DNA from: an uncultured Desulfobacterales bacterium
GTDB lineage: Bacteria > Desulfobacterota > Desulfobulbia > Desulfobulbales > Desulfocapsaceae
DNA: 54,878 nt
Reading direction: 5' to 3'
Assembly (NCBI GenBank): GCA_937915545.1
Contig: CALGIJ010000037.1
Location: 1-54,878, forward strand
Shown: in pieces, positions 8,778-17,340 of the stretch
Layout: each line of letters starts with the position of its first letter
How positions within the stretch are numbered: position 1 is the first letter of the stretch
Program-made: the position numbers and the translations under genes
The notes under the pieces: generated by a model
What the model saw: only the letters and a program-made list of their open reading frames with translations
Told to the model about the DNA's origin: nothing
The model's database searches: none

Positions 8778-9027
8778 ATCCGGACTGCACCGCGACTTTG
8801 AACGCTGGCTGGAGAAGCTGGCCCCCCATGCGCCCACCACCCAATACGCTCATAACGGCTATGAAGACAATGCCGACGCCCACCTCAAGCGCCAGGTCAT
8901 GGGGCGCGAGGTAGTGGTCGCGGTCACCGCCGGCAAGCTGCACTTCGGCACCTGGGAACAGATCTTTTACGGCGAATTCGACGGCAGGCGCCAGAAAAGG
9001 GTGCTGGTGAAGATTATCGGAGAGTGA
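8734..9027 (+). pseudogene. yjbQ: yjbQ 3' remnant (host gene cut by element A)
   Basis: 97 C-terminal codons of a YjbQ protein beginning at the conserved NAMH, with host-like GC-rich codons. The first 40 or so residues are missing because element A is inserted at this point; they should lie beyond the left window edge. An accidental ATG at 8705 inside element DNA is in frame but lacks family sequence. The stop overlaps the end of convergent lpxC by 14 bp, an ancestral chromosomal arrangement. Confidence 0.9.
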
Positions 9028-9997
9028 ACTCTTCGCCCGGGATGGTCGGGTGTGAAAGGGTTTCGCCCGGCTCCAGCCAAGGAACCGCAACCGTTTGCCA
9101 TGGATGTGCCCATTCGTGCTGAGGCGGTTCGACCACTTGCCAGCAACCTGGCGACATGAGGATGGCTCGCAGCAGGCCGAGGTGCTGGGTATGGCCCGCC
9201 CTGCGGGCGTGAACGTGACCGTGGAGGCGACAGCCGAGGAGGGTGAGGTCGCCAAGGAGGTCGAGCACCTTGTGGCGCACGAACTCGTCGCTGTAGCGTA
9301 GGCCGTCCTCGTTGAGCACCCTGTGGCGGTCCCAGTGAATGGCAACGACATTGGCCAGTGAAGAGCCCTGGGCCAGACCCTTGTCCCAGAGTTCCTCCAC
9401 CTGCTCGACGTAGCCGAAGGTTCGTGCCGCGGCGAGTTCACTGGCGAAGTTCTCCGGGCTGTACTCGAAGCTGTAGGACTGCCGACCGATGAGGCAGTCG
9501 TCGAAGTCGATTTCGCCGGTCAGCTTGAGACCTTCATGGGGAAGGATGGTCAGCCGCACCTGGCCATCGTGATAGCTGATTGGCCGGGTGATGCGCAGGA
9601 TGCGGCGCAGGCGGTGCTGCCTGCGGCGGCCGGCATTTTCGAGAAGATGCAGGAAGGGCCTGGCGCTGCCGTCCATGATCGGCACTTCTGGACCGTCAAC
9701 CTCGATGCGGGCGTTGTCAATGCCATGCCCGTGGAGTGCGGCGAGAAGATGTTCGACGGTGGCGACGCGCACCTGCCCGATACCGAGAGTGGTGGCCAGG
9801 CGCGTGTCGATCACATGGTTCATGTGCGCCGGCAGCGGGGTACTGCCGGGAATGTCCCTGCGGTAGAAGACGAGGCCGCTGTCCGCCGGCAGGGGGGAAA
9901 TGGTGAGATGAACCGCTTTTCCGGAGTGCAGGCCGATTCCTTGGCAGCTGATCCGACTGGCCAGGGTGTACTGGTACGGATGGAGTGAATACGCCAT
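9014..9997 (-). CDS. lpxC: UDP-3-O-acyl-N-acetylglucosamine deacetylase LpxC
   Basis: 327 residues. Catalyses the committed, zinc-dependent step of lipid A synthesis in the cytoplasm. TVEHLLAALHGHGIDN (zinc His near residue 83), HKVLDLLGDLTLLG (second His and Asp ligands) and HGHVHARRAGH (catalytic His) are all present, and the length is normal with a short C-terminal extension. It is 199 bp downstream of lpxK on the same strand, so the two lipid A genes probably share transcription. An inverted repeat sits directly upstream of the start codon. Confidence 0.96.
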   Translation of the reverse strand: MAYSLHPYQYTLASRISCQGIGLHSGKAVHLTISPLPADSGLVFYRRDIPGSTPLPAHMNHVIDTRLATTLGIGQVRVATVEHLLAALHGHGIDNARIEVDGPEVPIMDGSARPFLHLLENAGRRRQHRLRRILRITRPISYHDGQVRLTILPHEGLKLTGEIDFDDCLIGRQSYSFEYSPENFASELAAARTFGYVEQVEELWDKGLAQGSSLANVVAIHWDRHRVLNEDGLRYSDEFVRHKVLDLLGDLTLLGCRLHGHVHARRAGHTQHLGLLRAILMSPGCWQVVEPPQHEWAHPWQTVAVPWLEPGETLSHPTIPGEEFTLR

Positions 9998-10005
9998 GTG
10001 TTTTC

Positions 10006-10038
10006 CTTGCGAAGAGAGAGTGTTCTCTCGTTCGCAAG
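10006..10038. promoter_or_regulatory. inverted repeat in the lpxC leader
   Basis: CTTGCGAA (10006-10013) and TTCGCAAG (10031-10038) are exact complements, with a further 6-bp pairing GAGAGA/TCTCTC inside and one bulged base. In the minus-strand transcript the hairpin ends about 8 nt before the lpxC ATG and takes in part of the AAGGA ribosome site, so it could modulate translation or bind a regulator. Confidence 0.5.
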
Positions 10039-10196
10039 ATCCGTTCCGACTGAAGAGATTATGACCTTCTTCCTCGGCGAACGGCGTTTTTTACGGGATG
10101 GAGCTGTTTGCCGACCAGGTGAGGCGGCTGCTCTTTGTGGGAAAACTGACACTGTAGAAGGCAGAGTGTGGTGTTTTTTGCGTGACGACGTCGTCG

Positions 10197-11243
10197 TTAC
10201 TGCGTGGCACCAAGGATGTCCTGCAGACGCTGACGCAGGAAAAGGTCGAATTGCGGCGACGAAGCCAGCGTTATGTCGATCACCCCCAGGGGCAGGCGGC
10301 AGGACAGGGCCTGCAGTTTGACGGCGTCTTTGGCGGTGGTCAACAGCCAGGTTGCCCCGCAGGCGGTTGCTCGGGCACAGATTTCGCTGAGCAGTTCGGT
10401 GCTGTAGTGGACATGATCGGGCAGGTTGAGCGTGCCGCGGGGGATCAGTCCCATGGAGCGGATGGTATCGCTGAACCGGTCAGGGTTGGCGATGCCGCAA
10501 AAGGCGAAGCAGGGGCCAGCTTGGTGGGCGGCGTCATTTGAGAGGCGCAGCGACGGCGCGGCCAGAGAGACGAAGAACACCGGCAGGGCGGGGTGCCGCT
10601 GGCGGACGAGGGCGGCGAAATCTTCGGCGCCGTCACGGTTTCTCGTGGTGACGCCGGTCAAGACGACGGCGTCGGCGCGGCAGAGGGCGGAGAAAGGCTC
10701 GCGCAGGATGCCGCCCGGGAAGACGCGGCCGTCGCCGGCCAGGGTCGAGGCGTCGAAGAGCACCAGGTCGAGGTCGCGCCGCACCGCCAGATGCTGGAAA
10801 CCGTCGTCGAGGATCAGCACGGTGGCATGCAGCCTGTCGATGGCCAGGCGGCAGGGGTGGACACGGCGCCGGCCGATGACCACCGGCACTCCTGGCAGGG
10901 TTTGGGAGAGCATCGCCGGTTCATCGCCACCCTGCTGCGGCGAGAGGAGCAGGGTACGGCCGTCGGAGACGACCGCCGCCTGCTCCTTGATCGTTCCCCC
11001 GTAGCCGCGGCTGACGATGGCCGGGCGAAGGCCCATGGCAAGGAGGAGTTCCGTCAGGTGGCGTACCATCGGCGTCTTGCCGCTGCCGCCCAGCACCAGG
11101 TTGCCTACCGAAAGTACCGGTACCGGCAGGCGGTGGCGGGTGAGGACATCTGCCGAGTAGAGCGCTGCGCGCAGACGCATGGCGAGGTTGTAGAGCGGCC
11201 CCAGCGGGCGGCCGAGGAGAAAGAGGTGACGAAGGCAGGTCAT
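10197..11243 (-). CDS. lpxK: tetraacyldisaccharide 4'-kinase LpxK
   Basis: 348 residues. Phosphorylates the 4' position of the lipid A disaccharide at the inner membrane. The P-loop is VGNLVLGGSGKTPMVRHL near residue 47. SRGYGG and the LpxK signature DDGFQHLAVRRDLDLVLFD around 142-160 are present, as is GGILREP. The N-terminus (MTCLRHLFLLGRPLGPLYNLAMRLR) is the usual membrane-associating helix. First of two lipid A genes on this strand, followed by lpxC. Confidence 0.96.
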   Translation of the reverse strand: MTCLRHLFLLGRPLGPLYNLAMRLRAALYSADVLTRHRLPVPVLSVGNLVLGGSGKTPMVRHLTELLLAMGLRPAIVSRGYGGTIKEQAAVVSDGRTLLLSPQQGGDEPAMLSQTLPGVPVVIGRRRVHPCRLAIDRLHATVLILDDGFQHLAVRRDLDLVLFDASTLAGDGRVFPGGILREPFSALCRADAVVLTGVTTRNRDGAEDFAALVRQRHPALPVFFVSLAAPSLRLSNDAAHQAGPCFAFCGIANPDRFSDTIRSMGLIPRGTLNLPDHVHYSTELLSEICARATACGATWLLTTAKDAVKLQALSCRLPLGVIDITLASSPQFDLFLRQRLQDILGATQ

Positions 11244-11288
11244 GTCTCAGAAACCCTAAGAGAATTCGGGGATTCGGGGTTTTGTGGT

Positions 11289-11339
11289 GATTTTGCAAAA
11301 TAAAACTTCATTCACTTTAGATTTTGCAAAATAAAACTT
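11289..11339. promoter_or_regulatory. 20-bp direct repeat upstream of livK
   Basis: GATTTTGCAAAATAAAACTT occurs twice, at 11289-11308 and 11320-11339, a period of 31 bp (about three helical turns). Each contains the palindrome TTTTGCAAAA. Two same-face sites in an otherwise GC-rich region look like tandem operators for a regulator of the branched-chain amino acid operon. Confidence 0.65.
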
Positions 11340-11449
11340 AACAGACTAATATCAACTCTCCAAAGGATTTGCTCGCCGTTTCACACGGCATCCGCGTGCA
11401 TCCCATGGTATCAAGCAGTGCAATCATCAACTTGAAAAGGGAGGAAAAA

Positions 11450-12583
11450 ATGAAGTTTACCGCAAGTGGAAGATTCTTTTCGGCAGCCGCCTGTGTCATG
11501 CTCGCCCTGTCGGCCCCGGCCCTCAGCTATGGTGCTGACACCATCAAATTCGGTATTGTCGGACCCCATACCGGCGACCTCGCTCCCTACGGCCTGCCCA
11601 CCGTGGCCGCGGCGCAATTGGTCATCGACCAATATAACGCCAAGGGCGGCATCGCCGGCAAGAAGATCGAGATCCTCAAGGAAGACGACGTCTGCAAGCC
11701 GGAAGTGGCCACCAACAGCGCCACCAAGCTGGTTTCCAGCGGGGCCCAGATCGTCCTCGGCGGCATCTGCTCCGGCGCCACCATCGCCGCCATGCCGATC
11801 TACAAGAACGCCGGCATCCTCGCCATGTCCCCCTCCGCCACCAGCGACGAGCTGACCGCCAGCGGCAACTACCCCAATTTCTTCCGCACCATCGCCCCCA
11901 ACGCCATGCAGTCCCCGGCGATGGTCGACTTTGCCGTCAACAAGCTTGGCGCCAAGAAGATCGCCGTCATCCATGACAAAGGCGATTACGGCAAGCCTCT
12001 CGCCGAGGCGGCCAAGGCGGAAGTGGAGAAGGGCGGCAAAGCCCAGGTCGTGCTCTTCGAGGGCATCACCCCCGGCGCCATGGACTATTCAGCCATCGTA
12101 CAGAAGATCAAGGAATCGGATGCCGACACGGTCATCTATGGCGGCTACCACCCCGAGGCCTCGAAGATCGTCTCTATTATGAAGAAAAAGCGCGTCGGCG
12201 CCAAGTTCGTCTCTGACGACGGCGTTAACGGCGATGCCTTCATCAAGGTCGCTGGCGAGGATGCCGAGGGCGTCTACGCCGCCGGTCCCCAGGACAACGC
12301 CGACAACCCGCTGGCCAAGGCCGCCAAGGAAGCCCACAAGAAGGCCTTCAACAGCGATCCCGGCATGTTCTTCGAAAATGCCTACGCCGCTACCATGGTG
12401 ATGCTCAACGCCGTCGAGAAGGCTGGCGGCTCCACCAAACTGGAAGACCTCAAGAAGGTCCTGCAGTCGGAGAAGGTCGACACCCCGGTGGGCAAGATCA
12501 GCTTCGACCAGAAGGGTGACGCCATCGGCGTCGGCTTCTCCATGTACGTGGTCGAGAAAGGCAAGTACGTCGTCGCCAAGTAA
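11450..12583 (+). CDS. livK: branched-chain amino acid ABC transporter, periplasmic binding protein
   Basis: 377 residues from an ATG preceded by GGGAGG. Signal peptide MKFTASGRFFSAAACVMLAL through SAPALSYGAD, cleavage probably after SYG. Mature protein is a type I periplasmic binding fold: IKFGIVGPHTGDLAPYG, then INKGG-like YNAKGGIAGKKIEI, DDVCKPE with GGICSGATIA (likely disulfide pair), and AVIHDKGDYGK. It captures a substrate, probably Leu/Ile/Val or another amino acid, for LivHMGF encoded directly downstream. Frames starting further upstream lack a signal peptide and are rejected. Confidence 0.95.
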   Translation: MKFTASGRFFSAAACVMLALSAPALSYGADTIKFGIVGPHTGDLAPYGLPTVAAAQLVIDQYNAKGGIAGKKIEILKEDDVCKPEVATNSATKLVSSGAQIVLGGICSGATIAAMPIYKNAGILAMSPSATSDELTASGNYPNFFRTIAPNAMQSPAMVDFAVNKLGAKKIAVIHDKGDYGKPLAEAAKAEVEKGGKAQVVLFEGITPGAMDYSAIVQKIKESDADTVIYGGYHPEASKIVSIMKKKRVGAKFVSDDGVNGDAFIKVAGEDAEGVYAAGPQDNADNPLAKAAKEAHKKAFNSDPGMFFENAYAATMVMLNAVEKAGGSTKLEDLKKVLQSEKVDTPVGKISFDQKGDAIGVGFSMYVVEKGKYVVAK

Positions 12584-12605
12584 GCGAGCACTTCAATCTC
12601 TGATA

Positions 12606-12645
12606 TCTGATGCAGGCCGGTGTGTGCCTGCATCAGATTTTTTTT
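12606..12645 (+). terminator. intrinsic terminator between livK and livH
   Basis: TCTGATGCAGGC (12606-12617) pairs with GCCTGCATCAGA (12626-12637) over 12 bp with an 8-nt loop, followed by eight Ts. It lies inside the operon and just 8 bp before livH, so most transcripts should stop after livK and excess binding protein be made over permease. Confidence 0.9.
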
Positions 12646-12652
12646 GATCCGC

Positions 12653-13555
12653 ATGGACTATTTCATCGAACTGCTCTTCAGCGGGCTGACACGGGGCTCC
12701 ATCTATGCCCTCATCGCCCTCGGCTACACCATGGTGTACGGCATCATCGGGCTGATCAATTTCGCCCATGGCGAGATCTACATGATCGGCGCCTTCACCG
12801 CCTTCATCGTTGCCACGGTGCTGTCCATCTACGGCTTTCCGCTGTTGGCCATCGTCATCATCGCCGGGGTGGCGGCCGTCGTCTGGGCGGCCTCCTATGG
12901 CTATACCATCGAGAAGATCGCCTACAAGCCCCTTCGTCATGCCCCGCGACTTTCGCCGCTGATCAGCGCCATCGGCATGTCGATCTTCCTGCAGAATTAC
13001 GTGCTGCTCGCCCAGACCAGCGACTTTCTGCCCTTTCCCCGGCTGATCCGCGACTTTCCCTTCATGGAGCCCATCGCCCATATCATCGGCTCCACCGATC
13101 TTGTCATCCTGGTGACCACGGTGGTGGTGATGGTCATTCTCACCCTCATCATCAAGTTCAGCATGATCGGTAAGGCGATGCGGGCTACCTCGCAGGACCG
13201 CACCATGGCCACTCTGGTGGGCATCAACGTCAACCGCGTCATCTCGATGACCTTCATCATCGGCTCGAGCCTCGCCGCCATCGGCGGTCTGCTGATCGCC
13301 TCCCATATCGGCCAGATCAACTTCTATATCGGCTTTCTGGCCGGCATCAAGGCCTTCACCGCTGCAGTTCTCGGCGGCATCGGATCAGTGCCAGGGGCGG
13401 TGTTGGGCAGCATGATCCTCGGTCTCACCGAGAGTTTTGCCACCGGGTACGTGTCCAGCGATTACGAGGACGTCTTCGCCTTCTCCCTGCTGGTGCTGAT
13501 CCTCATCTTCAAACCTTCCGGCCTGCTCGGCAAGGCGACCAATCAGAAGGTATAA
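12653..13555 (+). CDS. livH: branched-chain amino acid ABC transporter permease LivH
   Basis: 300 residues, with about eight membrane helices. LINFAHGEIYMIGAFTAF near 38-55 is the LivH signature. The loop IGKAMRATSQDRTMATLVGINVNR around 174-197 is the EAA-like contact with the ATPases. It forms the channel with LivM. The start at 12653 fits the family N-terminus (MDYFIELLFSGLTRGSIYAL), but no real ribosome site precedes it because the terminator T-run ends 7 bp upstream; translation may be weak. Confidence 0.95.
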   Translation: MDYFIELLFSGLTRGSIYALIALGYTMVYGIIGLINFAHGEIYMIGAFTAFIVATVLSIYGFPLLAIVIIAGVAAVVWAASYGYTIEKIAYKPLRHAPRLSPLISAIGMSIFLQNYVLLAQTSDFLPFPRLIRDFPFMEPIAHIIGSTDLVILVTTVVVMVILTLIIKFSMIGKAMRATSQDRTMATLVGINVNRVISMTFIIGSSLAAIGGLLIASHIGQINFYIGFLAGIKAFTAAVLGGIGSVPGAVLGSMILGLTESFATGYVSSDYEDVFAFSLLVLILIFKPSGLLGKATNQKV

Positions 13556-13561
13556 ACGACT

Positions 13562-14785
13562 ATGGCAGTTTTTCAGGAACTGAAAAAGGGGGTTTTGATC
13601 TCCCTGTGGTTCGTCTTCCTCACCTTCCCGGTGATGGTCATCAAGGTCGATCCTATCGCCCGCACCGTCACCTGGCGGTGGATGAACGCCCTCTACATGG
13701 CGGTCGGCACCTTCATCATTTATACGCTGGTGCAGTTCTTCATCAAGCGCCGAGGTCGATCAAAACCCGCCTCGACACAGAAAGAGGCCGGCTCCTCGGT
13801 AATCCATCGCCTCCTCGACAACCCCCGCAGGCGGGCCATGCTCTTCGTGGTGCTCGCCGTGGCCGCCATCGCCTTCCCGCAGTTGCTCTCCTCCTATCAG
13901 ACCAATGTCATGACCACCGCCCTGATGTACGTGGTGCTCGGATTGGGGCTGAATATCGTTGTCGGTCTCGCCGGACTGCTCGATCTCGGCTTTGTCGCCT
14001 TCTATGCCGTTGGCGCCTATACCTACGCCCTGCTCAACCACCACTTCGGGCTCGGTTTCTGGACCATCCTGCCGGTAGGTGGCCTCCTCGCCGCCTGCTT
14101 TGGCATCCTCCTCGGTTTTCCGGTGCTGCGCCTGCGCGGTGACTACCTGGCCATCGTCACCCTTGGCTTCGGCGAGATCATCCGTCTCGTACTCGAGAAC
14201 TGGGGCGAGTTTTCCAAGGGGCCGAGCGGTATCTCCAATATTGCCAGGCCTTCCTTGTTCGGCATGGAGCTCGATCTGCACGGCTCTATCGTCTTCAACT
14301 ACTACCTCATGGTCCTCTTCGTCATTTTCACCATCTTCGTCGTCAACCGGCTGCAGAACTCGCGTCTCGGCCGGGCGTGGATCGCCCTGCGCGAGGATGA
14401 GATCGCCTGCCAGGCCATGGGCATCGACAAGCACCGAACCAAGCTGGTGGCCTTTTCCCTCGGGGCCTTCTGGGCCGGCCTCATGGGGGTGGTCTTCGCC
14501 GGCAAGACGACCTTCGTCAACCCTGCCAGTTTCACCTTCATGGAGTCGGCGATCATTCTCGCCATCGTTGTCCTTGGCGGCATGGGCTCCATCGTCGGGG
14601 TCATCCTCGGGGCGCTCATCCTCATCCTCATGCCCGAGTACCTGCGCGGCCTGTCGCAATACCGCATGCTCGCCTTTGGCGCCATCCTCGTCTGCATGAT
14701 GATCTTCCGCCCGCAAGGTTTGATCGCCAACATCCGCCGCACTTACGTCTACAAGAAAACCCCCAACGACGCACAAGCCTCATGA
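13562..14785 (+). CDS. livM: branched-chain amino acid ABC transporter permease LivM
   Basis: 407 residues. An N-terminal extension with two membrane segments and a basic linker (KRRGRSKPASTQKE) precedes the LivM core. LNIVVGLAGLLDLGFVAFYAVGAY-type sequence around 137-160 is characteristic. The loop LGRAWIALREDEIACQAMGIDKHRTK near 275-300 is the ATPase-contact loop. It starts 7 bp after livH and overlaps livG by 4 bp (ATGA), so translation is coupled. Confidence 0.95.
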   Translation: MAVFQELKKGVLISLWFVFLTFPVMVIKVDPIARTVTWRWMNALYMAVGTFIIYTLVQFFIKRRGRSKPASTQKEAGSSVIHRLLDNPRRRAMLFVVLAVAAIAFPQLLSSYQTNVMTTALMYVVLGLGLNIVVGLAGLLDLGFVAFYAVGAYTYALLNHHFGLGFWTILPVGGLLAACFGILLGFPVLRLRGDYLAIVTLGFGEIIRLVLENWGEFSKGPSGISNIARPSLFGMELDLHGSIVFNYYLMVLFVIFTIFVVNRLQNSRLGRAWIALREDEIACQAMGIDKHRTKLVAFSLGAFWAGLMGVVFAGKTTFVNPASFTFMESAIILAIVVLGGMGSIVGVILGALILILMPEYLRGLSQYRMLAFGAILVCMMIFRPQGLIANIRRTYVYKKTPNDAQAS

Positions 14786-15573
14786 CTTCGCAACCGATAC
14801 TCGAAGTGAGCGGATTGACTATGGACTTTGGCGGCATCCGCGCCCTCAACGCCCTCGACCTCGATGTCGCCAGCGGTGAGATCGTCGCCCTTATCGGGCC
14901 TAACGGCGCCGGCAAGACGACCTTTTTCAACTGCATCACCGGCATCTACACGCCGACCGAGGGCAATGTCTGGCTGACTCCGCCAGGCGGCAAGAAGGTC
15001 TCACTCAACGGTCTCAAGCCCAACAAGGTGACCGAGCGCGGCCTGGCCCGCACCTTCCAGAATATCAGGCTGTTCTCGAAGATGACTGTACTCGAGAACG
15101 TCATGATCGGCCGCCACTGCCGCACCAAGGCCTTCATCCTCGGCGCCATCCTCCGCGATCCCCGCACACGGCGCGAGGAGCAGGACATCCTTGAGACCAG
15201 CTACGCCATGCTGGAAAAGGTTGGTCTGGCAGAACACTGCGACGAGTTCGCCGAAAACCTCTCTTATGGTGCGCAGCGGCGGCTGGAAATCGCCAGGGCA
15301 CTGGCCACCGAGCCGCTGCTGCTGCTTCTCGACGAGCCGGCGGCAGGGATGAACCCCCAGGAGACCATCGAACTCGAAGGCCTGATCAAAAAGATCTCCC
15401 GCGAAGGCCAGGCCATCCTCCTCATCGAACACGACATGAAACTCGTCATGAGCCTCTCCGACCGCATCTTCGTCATGGACTACGGCAGGAAGATCGCTCA
15501 GGGCACGCCCCGCGAGATCCGGGAAAACCCTGCGGTCATCAAGGCCTATCTCGGGGAGGAAGTCGATGCTTAG
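14782..15573 (+). CDS. livG: branched-chain amino acid ABC transporter ATP-binding protein LivG
   Basis: 263 residues. Walker A GPNGAGKTTFFN, Q-loop ARTFQNIRLF, LivG-type long insert (RTKAFILGAILRDPRTRREEQ), signature NLSYGAQRRLEIARAL, Walker B LLLLDEPAAGMNP and H-loop IEHDMKLVM. It powers transport as a heterodimer with LivF. The ATG overlaps the livM stop and the 3' end overlaps livF by 8 bp. Confidence 0.96.
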   Translation: MTSQPILEVSGLTMDFGGIRALNALDLDVASGEIVALIGPNGAGKTTFFNCITGIYTPTEGNVWLTPPGGKKVSLNGLKPNKVTERGLARTFQNIRLFSKMTVLENVMIGRHCRTKAFILGAILRDPRTRREEQDILETSYAMLEKVGLAEHCDEFAENLSYGAQRRLEIARALATEPLLLLLDEPAAGMNPQETIELEGLIKKISREGQAILLIEHDMKLVMSLSDRIFVMDYGRKIAQGTPREIRENPAVIKAYLGEEVDA

Positions 15574-16273
15574 CGTAGAGAACATACAATCCGGGTACGG
15601 CAACAAGCTGGCCATCAAGGATGTCTCGGTTGAGATCGGCCGGGGGGAGATCATCACGCTCATCGGTGCCAACGGCGCCGGCAAAAGCACCACCCTGATG
15701 ACCATCTGCGGCGTCGTCCCCTGTCGTGCCGGGCGAATACTCTTCGAAGGGCGGGAGATCCAGGCCCTGCCTCCGGAGGAGATCGTCAGGCTGGGAATCT
15801 GCCAGGTGCCGGAAGGGCGGCATATCTTCCCGCAGCTGACCGTCAAGGAAAATCTTGACATGGGGGCTTTCCTGCGCCGCGACAAGGCCGAGGTGAAGAA
15901 GGACATCGACTATGTCTTCTCGCTTTTTCCGATCCTTGCCGAGCGGCGCAATCAGGATGGCGGCAACCTCAGCGGCGGCGAGCAGCAGATGCTCGCCATG
16001 TCGCGCGCCCTGATGGCCAGGCCGCGAGTGCTGCTCCTCGACGAGCCGTCCATGGGGCTGGCGCCGCTGGTCATTCGTCAGATCTTCGAGATTATCAGAC
16101 AGATCAACCGCGAGAACAACACCACCATCTTTCTCGTCGAGCAGAACGCCAACCAGGCCCTGCACATCGCCGATCGTGGCTATGTCATGGAGAACGGGAG
16201 GATCACCCTCACCGGCAAGGCCCAGGAGCTGCTCGACAACAAGGATATCCAGAAGGCATATCTGGGCATCTGA
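15566..16273 (+). CDS. livF: branched-chain amino acid ABC transporter ATP-binding protein LivF
   Basis: 235 residues. Walker A GANGAGKSTTLM, Q-loop CQVPEGRHIFPQLTVKENL, signature LSGGEQQMLAMSRAL, Walker B LLLDEPSMGLAPLV and switch His-region replaced by the family's VEQNANQAL. It is the last gene of the livKHMGF operon and has the typical length. No strong terminator follows, and transcription may run into the oxidoreductase gene 83 bp later. Confidence 0.96.
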   Translation: MLSVENIQSGYGNKLAIKDVSVEIGRGEIITLIGANGAGKSTTLMTICGVVPCRAGRILFEGREIQALPPEEIVRLGICQVPEGRHIFPQLTVKENLDMGAFLRRDKAEVKKDIDYVFSLFPILAERRNQDGGNLSGGEQQMLAMSRALMARPRVLLLDEPSMGLAPLVIRQIFEIIRQINRENNTTIFLVEQNANQALHIADRGYVMENGRITLTGKAQELLDNKDIQKAYLGI

Positions 16274-16356
16274 GCCACTGCCGACATGCGCTGACGCGAA
16301 GCATCCGCGGGGCGGTTGGACCGGGGCGGGAAGGGTATTCGTTAGGGAAGGGCACT

Positions 16357-17340
16357 ATGAAGAACATCAGGGTTGGGGTGATCGGCGTCGGCTATCTGGG
16401 CAGGTTTCATGCCCACAAATATGCGGCCATCCCCGGGGTGACCATGGTCGGCGTCGCCGACCCCGATGAGAGCCAAGCCGCCAAGGTTGCCAAGGAGTGC
16501 GGCTGCCAGGCCTTGACCGACTACCATCAGCTGCTGCCCCTGATCGATGCGGTGTCCATCGCCGTGCCCACCTCGCTGCACTGCCAGGTGGCGGGGGAGT
16601 GCCTCGACCGCGGCATCGATGTGCTGCTCGAAAAGCCGATGACGGTTACTCTGGAAGAGGCCGATCTGCTGATCGACAAGGCCAGGGATGGCAATCTCAT
16701 CCTGCAGATCGGCCACCTCGAGCGCTTCAACCCGGCCCTTCAGGCGATGGAGCCCTTCCTCACCACCCCGGTGTTCATCGAGAGCAACCGCATCGCCACC
16801 TTCAAGAACCGTGGCGTCGATGTCGACGTGGTCCTCGACCTGATGATCCACGATATCGATATCATCCTCAACATCGTCAAGTCGCCGCTGAAGACCATCC
16901 ATACCGTGGGGGCGCCGGTGGTCACCGGCAGCACCGATATCGCCAACGCCCGGCTGATCTTCGAAAACGGCGCCACTGCCAACGTTACGGTTAGCCGCGT
17001 CTCGCGCACCAATGTCCGAAAGATGCGCATCTTCCAGCCGGGATCGTACATCACCGTCGATTTCGGCAACCGCCGCATCATGACCATCAAGCTCTCCCGT
17101 GAGCTGCGTGAAAACGGCATGCCGCGCCAGGAGGTCTCGTTGCAGAGCTTCGCCGACGGCGATGCCTTGAAGAGTGAAATCATCTCCTTTATCGACCATG
17201 TGCGGCAGCGGACCCAGCCGGCGGTTTCTGGCATCGAGGGGCGACGGGCCCTTGAGGTGGCTCTGCAGGTCATCGCCCAGAATAGGGAACTGCAGCAACT
17301 GGAACTCTTTCGCAAGGTGATGGACGGCGGGGCCCCATGA
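16357..17340 (+). CDS. Gfo/Idh/MocA family oxidoreductase
   Basis: 327 residues. N-terminal Rossmann fold GVIGVGYLGRFHAHKY (GxGxxG), DAVSIAVPTSLHCQVA, then EKPMT (catalytic-type Lys) and GHLERFNPAL. NAD(P)-dependent sugar dehydrogenase family. It overlaps lpxB by 4 bp, so a role on a lipid A or LPS nucleotide sugar is likely. GnnA, which oxidises UDP-GlcNAc at C3 on the way to GlcN3N lipid A, belongs to this family. No aminotransferase partner (GnnB) is adjacent, so the GnnA assignment is only a suggestion. Confidence 0.85.
   Translation: MKNIRVGVIGVGYLGRFHAHKYAAIPGVTMVGVADPDESQAAKVAKECGCQALTDYHQLLPLIDAVSIAVPTSLHCQVAGECLDRGIDVLLEKPMTVTLEEADLLIDKARDGNLILQIGHLERFNPALQAMEPFLTTPVFIESNRIATFKNRGVDVDVVLDLMIHDIDIILNIVKSPLKTIHTVGAPVVTGSTDIANARLIFENGATANVTVSRVSRTNVRKMRIFQPGSYITVDFGNRRIMTIKLSRELRENGMPRQEVSLQSFADGDALKSEIISFIDHVRQRTQPAVSGIEGRRALEVALQVIAQNRELQQLELFRKVMDGGAP

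Noticed and set aside
8705..9027. Intact-looking 108-codon gene at the yjbQ remnant
   Set aside because: Its first codons are element DNA at the attachment site; only the part from 8734 is yjbQ, so it is a truncated gene.
13760..14776. Minus-strand frame of 338 codons opposite livM
   Set aside because: Acidic, repetitive translation with no motif; livM on the plus strand is unmistakable.
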